The notes beneath the pieces are model-generated. The model did not search any database, was not told where the DNA came from, and saw nothing but the letters and a program-made list of their open reading frames with translations. Of a stretch of DNA of 64,000 nt, positions 23,001 to 32,159 are shown piece after piece. Within the stretch, counting starts at the first letter, position 1. Each line of letters opens with the position of its first letter. A program made the position numbers and the translations under genes. Location: NCBI GenBank assembly GCA_954871275.1, contig OX940990.1:11292834-11356833 (forward strand), read 5' to 3'. This stretch comes from Leptopterna dolabrata (taxonomy: Eukaryota > Arthropoda > Insecta > Hemiptera > Miridae).

Positions 23001-26000
23001 TTGGCTCGAAGTGTTTGGCAAATTTTCCGTGGAAGGATTCGCACGGGTTAGTCGTTCGGAGTCATCCGTCGCTGCTGCCCATTGTGTAGGGGGAAACAGG
23101 GAGTGAGATAGTGAGCAGTATTTTTCGAACGAAAGCCAAGAACCTTGCACGGAACTGGTAGGTTGTGAAAACTCAGTCGGCGTTTAGCACATTTTTTGGC
23201 TTTGCGCGGAACTTGTGTACTCCCGTCGTGCTACCAAAACCTTTACAGCAATTTTTGACAGTCCTGTGAGTATGCCCTGAAATGTTTATGCTGTAAGACC
23301 AGTAATACCGTTTACTACCTGTGTTTTGGCTCTTGCGGCACCGTGGCGTCTATTCCTGACGCCGTGGAGGCACCCAAAAACTATTCGGAAGGCCCAACGA
23401 AGTCTACCCTCGAAATTTCAAGACAGAATACCCAAAATTGTGGCCTGTACCATGGAACAGACATACATATACCCACCCACAAATGTCGCTTGAGTCTAAG
23501 AGCCTAAGAGCTTCGCCGATGTTCGGCTGTTGTAATACAGTACTCCCTCTGTAATCCGGCAGATATCGGACCAGAGCACTGCCGGATAACCGAAAATGCC
23601 GGATTACTAGAAAATATCGAGAAAAACGCAGTTTTAATTATCATACTTATACATTGTACAGTACAATGTAAAAAGGTTGAAAAATATATCGTATAACTCG
23701 CGTTATTCTTAGAAGTAGACGGCTAAAATTTCTCATCAATTGTCTTTTGCTTTTTACTGTTGAGAGACACTTTGGGTACTTGTTCCTGTAACCTTCTTAA
23801 AACTAACATCGTTAGCAGAGACCATTTTCCTCGGCCTATGCAATTGACACGGCAAACGAGGCGTTCTAAGCCGGGAATACACTTGCGCCGAGGCAGGCCG
23901 CGCACCGCACGAGCATCGAATGAGGCAGCTTCGGCGCGCCGCGATGTGATGTGCCGCGATACGAATTTTCAAAAGAGTTACAGCGAGGCGCGCATGCTCA
24001 GCCCTGATACGACTTTGCGCGGTGCGCGACTGGTGTCCACTAAACGACGGACCAAGACAGAAAAGTGGTAAAAACTCGATTCCTCCGTAGTAGGACTCGT
24101 GAGCCTCCGTAGCATTAAATAAACCAAAAAGCCATGCAGGCGTAGTATAATTTTTTAATGATTCAACGAATTTTTGTAGAAAATGTTGTTACGTGTTTTT
24201 AATGTAATTCAAAATTATTTGTGAGCCGTTCATCACGTTTGTAGGGTGTTGAATTGGTTGCAAGTAGTCGCGGCCCGTTTTCCCAGAGGTCCAAAATCAC
24301 AAATACTGAGGTCCATAATCAAAAAATAGCGTATTAACCTACTTTACTTTTGTTTTTCTTCAAAAATTCGCGCCTTGCTGCGTGGAGCGAAGGAAATGTT
24401 TAATTAAATAGGTGCTGTACGCTACTTACCTCAATTATTATCTTCGTACTTTTTTTTTGCAATTTTACAAAACGAGCCTATAATTAACAAAACTGTTGTA
24501 ACAAAACGAGTAGTAGGTTATTTCAAAGCGTGTAGGTAGGTTGTCACTTACGTGTGCCGCGGCTCTGTTCGCTGCTCTGAATCGACCAAATTCCGTCCAC
24601 ACTGCGCACCGTACGAGGCAGCCTCGGTCCGTGCTCACTTTGATGTACCGTCAGTCGATGGCTCAGGCCGCGCGCCGCATGAGGCAGACTGAGCCTGTTC
24701 GCAGCTGTATTGGGGAGCCGTACACACTTGAGCATCGCGGCGCGCCGAGGCTGCCTCGTGCGGTGCGCGGCCTGCCTCGGCGCAAGTGTATTCCCGGCTT
24801 TACTCGGACACCAGTCCGAAGTCAAATCATTGAGCTCATACTCGAATACAAAACGCCGGATTACTGGGAGTGCCGGAGAGCTGAGATGCCGGATTACAGA
24901 GGGAGTACTTTATGTCGATGGTAGTGGAGGGGGTCACGAGAACCCATTCTTTCATTCAGGCCAACTCATTGTGTGCGTTCTCTAATTCGCCCGTATGGTC
25001 ATGCTGCACGATTAGAACTTTTTTTTTCCATATCAAATGGAGACCGTATGACGTGTTTGTTATTTTTCCCACAGGAAAAAGTAAATTCTGCTTGAGGCCG
25101 ACGCAGCCGGATTTCGGCCAGGTTCCCGCCACTGATCTGTTTCAAGCCCTCGGCCCTCTTGCGGTGTTTTCTGCTAAAAACCGGTATGGTTTCACCAAGT
25201 TTACCTGCCAAATAGAAATAAGAGAATATAAATCCAGTCCTCGGCTGAAAACACCCCATCCTCGCAGGCCTGTCACGTACTTCGGTAGGCTTGTGCCTCG
25301 CAATCTCTGCTTTTGATTACTTAATACCGACAGATTATTTTTTATTTTCATTAATTTTAATTGCAAATTCTGGTTACAACATAGGATCTAAGGTCCGTCC
25401 TTCGTACCGTCCTAGCATTGAACAATAAAATCCACGGCTGATAATCAAATGGCAACATTGGCACAGATAGTTGATTACTAATTTAGAAAGTAAGTTGCAG
25501 TAAGTATAAGGTGACAGAACAGGGGCTTTGCGCCCATAAGGCCAATTCGGCCATTGCCCCGGCACTCAAAAACACTAGAAGTAAAAAAAGAATTTAGCCA
25601 TGTGTTCAGTTGGCATTTGAATTTCCCTCCATACACTGTACGTAGCTTTTTTCACGAAGTTTAACAGCGGCCCACCAGATTTCTCTGGCTATGGATACTC
25701 AATATTCTAGTAGAGCATCCATGGTGGCTCCTTCATGTTAGCTTCATAGACCAAGCATGTTATCGGAATACAGCGACAGTAATTGACGTTCTACAATCGA
25801 AATCTGAACCTATGGTTCGTTCCAGCCGTGCCGAGTTCATGAACTCTGGTTCACCGACCGAGTTCGACTGGATTCGACGGAGTTGAAATGGGTCCTGAGT
25901 TTATGAAACCGAGGGCTGGAGCGCGTAGAAGTGAAGAGACACCGAAAGAGGCACACCAAAAAAGAGAAAACCGCCAAATGCTGCCCAAACATCCATCAGG

Positions 26001-29000
26001 CGATGTCCGAAAAAATGAAGCAGGTTATGATTTCGGGAGGGTTACACCGAGGTTACCTGGAGGTGAACTCACTTCCTGTTGGTTTCAGTTGAGTTCATGA
26101 AACCGACGGCTGGAACGACGGGAGGTGAAGAGACACCGAAAGAGGCACGCCAAAGAAGAGAAAACCGCCAAATACTGCCCAAGCGTCTGTCAGGCGATGT
26201 CCAAAAAAATGGAGCAGGTTATGATTTCGGGAGGGTTACACTCGAGGTTACCTGGAGGTGAACTCAATTCCTGTTGGTTTCAGTTGAGTTCATGAAACCG
26301 ACGGCTGGAACGACGGGAGGTGAAGGGACACCGAAAGAGGCACGCCAAAGAAGAGAAAACCGCCAAATACTGCCCAAGCGTCTGTCAGGCGATGTCCAAA
26401 AAAATGGAGCAGGTTATGATTTCGGGAGTGTTACACTCGAGGTTACCTGGAGGTGAACTCACTTCCTGTTGGTTTCAGTTGAGTTCATGAAACCGACGGC
26501 TGGAACGACCGGAAGTGAAGAGGCACACCAAAGAAGAGAAAACCGCCAAATGCTGCCCAAACGTCTGTCAGGCGATATCCAAAAAAATGAAGCAGGTTAG
26601 GATATCGGGAGGGTTACACTCGAGGTTACCTGGAGGTGAACTCACTTCCTGTTGGTTTCAGTTGAGTTCATGAAACCGACGGTTGGAACGCCCAGAAGTG
26701 AAGAGGCACACCAAAGAAGAGAAAACCGCCAAATGCTGCCCAAGCGTCCGTCAGGCGATGTCCGAAAAAATGAAGCAGGTTATGATTTCGGGAGGGTTAC
26801 ACTCGAGGTTACCTGGAGGAGAAATCACTTCCCGTTGGGTTCAGTTGAGTTCGTGAAACATGAACTTGATGAACGAGTTGATGAACAGTTCATCAAACTG
26901 AGTTCATGAACTCACAACGGTTGGAACACGTCATCTCGACCAGCTGCCCTGCTCGCGGTTTCTGTGCCGAACTTCTTCATGAACCCGGCGCGGCTGGAAC
27001 GAACCTGTAGGCTCCTGAAACTGTCAGGCCCTGGGACCTAGTGTTCCTACGGCAACTGAGAAAAGTGGCATGTCCACGCATGCTCAGTCGAGTTAAAATG
27101 TAGTTCGTCTTGCCCACTTTGGGCCACTGCTCCAAAATCTAATTTCCACCCAAAAATCGTTCTTGTTCACAATCGATTCGATACCTTCGATTCAACTTTT
27201 CATCTCCACGTGTTTTCGCAATGTATTTTGCTTGTCTCGTGAATCACATTCGCTTTCTCTGTAGTCTTGGATACAAACCATGCATCCGTCCTGAGAATTT
27301 TTGGATACAAACTTGGAGAATTTTTGTAGAGTCTTGGATACAAAACATGCATCCATCCTGAGAATTTTTGGATACAAACTTGGAGAATTTTGGATACAAA
27401 GTCTTGGATACAAACCATGCATCCATCCTGAGAATTTTTGGATACAAACTTGGAGACTTTTGGATACAAAGTCTTGGATACAAACCATGCATCCATCCTG
27501 AGAATTTTTGTATACAAAGTCTTGGATACAAACCATGCATCCATCCTGAGAATTTTTGTATACAAAGTCTTGGATACAAACCATGCATCCATCCTGAGAA
27601 TTTTTGTATACAAAGTCTTGGATACAAACCATGCATCCATCCTGAGAATTTTTGGATACAAACTTGGAGAATTTTGGATACAAAGTCTTGGATACAAACC
27701 ATGCATCCATCCTGAGAATTTTTGTATACAAAGTCTTGGATACAAACCATGCATCCATCCTGAGAATTTTTGTATACAAAGTCTTGGATACAAACCATGC
27801 ATCCATCCTGAGAATTTTTGTATACAAAGTCTTGGATACAAACCATGCATCCATCCTGAGAATTTTTGTATACAAAGTCTTGGATACAAACCATGCATCC
27901 ATCCTGAGAATTTTTGGATACAAACTTGGAGAATTTTGGATACAAAGTCTTGGATACAAACCATGCATCCATCCTGAGAATTTTTGGATACAAACTTGGA
28001 GACTTTTGGATACAAAGTCTTGGATACAAACCATGCATCCATCCTGAGAATTTTTGTATACAAAGTCTTGGATACAAACCATGCATCCATCCTGAGAATT
28101 TTTGGATACAAACTTGGAGAATTTTGGATACAAAGTCTTGGATACAAACCATGCATCCATCCTGAGAATTTTTGTATACAAAGTCTTGGATACAAACCAT
28201 GCATCCATCCTGAGAATTTTTGTATACAAAGTCTTGGATACAAACCATGCATCCATCCTGAGAATTTTTGGATACAAACTTGGAGAATTTTGGATACAAA
28301 GTCTTGGATACAAACCATGCATCCATCCTGAGAATTTTTGTATACAAAGTCTTGGATACAAACCATGCATCCATCCTGAGAATTTTTGTATACAAAGTCT
28401 TGGATACAAACCATGCATCCATCCTGAGAATTTTTGTATACAAAGTCTTGGATACAAACCATGCATCCATCCTGAGAATTTTTGGATACAAACTTGGAGA
28501 ATTTTGGATACAAAGTCTTGGATACAAACCATGCATCCATCCTGAGAATTTTTGGATACAAACTTGGAGACTTTTGGATACAAAGTCTTGGATACAAACC
28601 ATGCATCCATCCTGAGAATTTTTGTATACAAAGTCTTGGATACAAACCATGCATCCATCCTGAGAATTTTTGGATACAAACTTGGAGAATTTTGGATACA
28701 AAGTCTTGGATACAAACTGTGATGAATTTAAAATTGGCGTATATTCATCACGGTGGTGTGAGGGAATGCCCAGGCGGTTATGAGCGAATCACCACCGACA
28801 TCTGAGATCTTTTTGGAGAAGTTTGCCCAGGCGGTTATGAGCGAATCACCACCGTCATCTGGAATCTTTTGGGAGAATTTGCCTAGGCGGTTATGGGCTG
28901 ACCACCACCGTCATCTAGGATCTTTTTGGGATTGGATAGAGAGCAGGGTAGGAGAGGAGAGAATAGCCAGCGGCTAGAGGAAGTGTCGAATGAAGGAAAA

Positions 29001-32000
29001 GGCGCAGGATCCGAGTTTTTATAGACAGGGGGGCCTTCTCCTTCCAACCCCCTGTTAGGGGTTGATGGAGGGGCTCCAGGTTGTGCACCCTGGATCCTGC
29101 GGCTTGTCGCCCCACTCGTACCGTTTATTTGCGAAAACTATACTTTAGCGGTCAAATAATTGGCGAGAACTTAACTGTAGTTGGAGTGGTTCCTGGAGGG
29201 ACTCACGACACAAACCATGCATCCATCCTGAGAATTTTTGGATACAAACTTGGAGAATTTTGGATACAAAGTCTTGGATACAAACCATGCATCCATCCTG
29301 AGAATGTTTCCTACGATACGTAGTACGTTTTCTGTTATTTTTCAAAGATTTCAGCACTTCCTACGTCATTACACCACTCTTGCCTGGGTGAATCCCACGG
29401 CTACGCAGGGACCTCTGGAAACTTCGGAAAAATCATAGAACAAGAACTACTAATCATAAGACAATCATAGGGCGGTGTCAACATTCTCTCTAGTTTCAAT
29501 GAAATAGAAAAACGCTGCAAAGTCCTTGTCACTTGGGTTTATTATTCTATTGGACTTACCTACAGAAATGCTGGCTGTTTAGTTATTCTTTCTTTCATGT
29601 GCAGTTATTGAAATGGCTATTTTTGATGCTTTCCACCAGTTTTTGCCCCCAAAAACACGAATTGGGCTCGGCTTTTCGTTTCAACAGATTATTTTTGATC
29701 ATTGATAGTGCCATTTAATTGTCTTGATTCACCTGTTGATACTAATTCTCGCGTTATTATACAAATGTATGGTGATTTCAGACAATTTCCCAGGTTATTG
29801 ACTCGTAAAAAATGAATTTCGGGAGCCTAACCTTCGTTACAACCACAATTCTTCACTCTTCGGTCAAAATCAACCAAATATTCGGTCTTCTCGCCGTAAA
29901 AAACACGGAAAACGATACCTCACAAGCTCATGTTCACTAAAACCTCAAAAATCCTTCGAAAATCCCTATTTTTACACCCATTTTTCTCTCATATCACCCC
30001 TGGGTGTATGCCGATCGGGCTGCCGTGTTTCGGAGCACGACTAGGACACAAATATGTTCCGAAATGGGGACCCAAACTGTGTGCGGAAAAACGACGTTTT
30101 TAGACCAAAATTTAACGTAAATTTAAGGCTGAAACTTCCTCAAAACCTCAGTTTTCCACTCTTTGATCAAAATCGACTTCATATTCGGTCTTCTCATCCC
30201 AAAAACATGGAAAACAATACATTAAACGCTCATGTTGCCAAAACACAAAAAGTACTTATTTTTACACACATTTTCACTCATAACACCCCTGGGTATATTC
30301 CGATCGGGCTGAAAAGTTTCGGGACACAACTAGGGCCCAAATGAAGCATGTGTGCGAAAGAACGAATTTTTTAGACCGAAAATGAAGCCGGTACACGTGA
30401 TACGGCGTACTGACATCGCATTTTTGGAATCTACACACCTTAAAATGGAAAAGAAAAAATTTTGAGGTGTTACAAAAATTTTTGCTGAGCAATTACATAG
30501 GTGTGTTATTCACAGAATAATAAACCAAAACCGCTTTTGTGACCCGTGCACATACTCCATTACAATTTACCGAATATTTTCATTCAACAGGTGGTCGCCG
30601 CCGCGAACTATTCAGCTCCATCAGCGACAAGGTGCTTCGGGATACGGCTTCAGCATCACAACCGACTCGCCTACTGTGGTCACCAACGTTCAACCAAATT
30701 CCTTAGCTCAAGTGAGTCTCGTGATACGAGTACTGGACGTTCTTCATTTATTTCAGTGTGTTATACTAACCAATTTCAAGTTGTTCTATTCCTTTCATTT
30801 GGTTCTGTGACTTTGATTCGCTCAAAAGCCTCCGAGTAATTTTAATGTGTACGTTCGTTATGTATTCTGACCCAAATCCTACGGACGTGTATCCCTACAT
30901 GCTGATTGTCTACTTCGTATGGGTATTATAACCTAGGTATCTCCGTATTCCAACTCTGCGTCATACTTCGTGCAACTAAGGCCCTCTTCACATTAGGCGA
31001 TTCCGAAGGGACACGAGGGATGCTGATAACAACCACTGTCACAGCTGTCCCCTTGGGGCTAGGTCCGAGCAAGTTCAGTTTTTGCTTTAACCGAACTGAC
31101 TTGGTGTAGGGTGAGCTCTGAACACGCTCGCTCGGAGCTGGGTGAGACTGGAGCTTGTTCAGAGCACGGGCAGCTCGAACGGGTCGAGGGTACATGCGCG
31201 GAAGAGCAGTGCTCAGCTGCTCTCGTGGTGCACGGGAGGGCTTGCTCAGAGCAGCTCGGAGGAAGCCCCGTGGCTAGCACGAACACCGAATCATCTGCCC
31301 CGGGACAGCACGAACACCGGACCACTCGGCTCGGACCTCGCCCTGGGTCTGCAAGAACAAGCTGCCCGGGTTGCTCTGAACAAGCTATGAGGAGAACTGC
31401 ACGAACAAAGCTAAAGAGTTAGGCTGGGGACACACATCGCGATTCCGACGCGGGCGTCCTTCCAAGAACTCTGCCCGCCTCACGCGCTGAACCTGACATC
31501 TGTGCAGTCAAATGGAACGGAACACACATCGGCATGTAGTGGAGCAGAGCGGATTTTTCACCCCCAGGCAGGCTTTTCACACGCCCGCTCCACGCCGGAT
31601 TCCCGTCGGAAGCAGGAAAAAAACGCGGCGGAATTTCACGCTGAAGTTTGAAAGGTCAATCGCCCACCTTCATCCCCTCCACTTCCCTGCTACGAGCGAC
31701 GTCAGGATAAAAACGCTGTTTGCGTGCCACCTAGTCGCGTGCGTGCGACGGATTTTTCTCTGCGCGCGTTGTTCTTGGAAGTCCGTCCGCGTGGAAAACA
31801 GCGCATGCCTAGGTTGCTCTGAACAAGCTCTGGGGGACTGCACGAACAAAGCTATACAGAGTTACGTTTTACAGTTGCGTTTTTCGGAAAATGGTTACGA
31901 CAACTCTCCAATAACTTTTGTTATTGTTGTGTTGATAAACGCATCCTCAGCTCTGATTACTTAAAATCTCAGATTAAAGTTAATCAGTGACTAGCTAATT

Positions 32001-32128
32001 GGAGTTTTAACTAGAGAATTGATAAGCCGGCACTTCGGCTCGTAGTTTTTTTTTCTGTTCTTTAATATTGAACTACGTTTAAATCAGTTAGCATGCGAGG
32101 TGGGGCTCTCTACTAGATATGCTAATAA

Positions 32129-32159
<31 letters not shown>

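Noticed and set aside
24541..24924. 127-residue frame in the GC-rich MITE
   Set aside because: It spans the terminal inverted repeat and crosses element boundaries. The Arg/Pro-rich composition is typical of translated GC-rich repeats.
27192..28715. Three overlapping minus-strand frames of about 485-507 residues
   Set aside because: They are the same 48/70-bp satellite read in three frames, with no stop because the unit lacks them. There is no domain, start context or composition expected of a protein.
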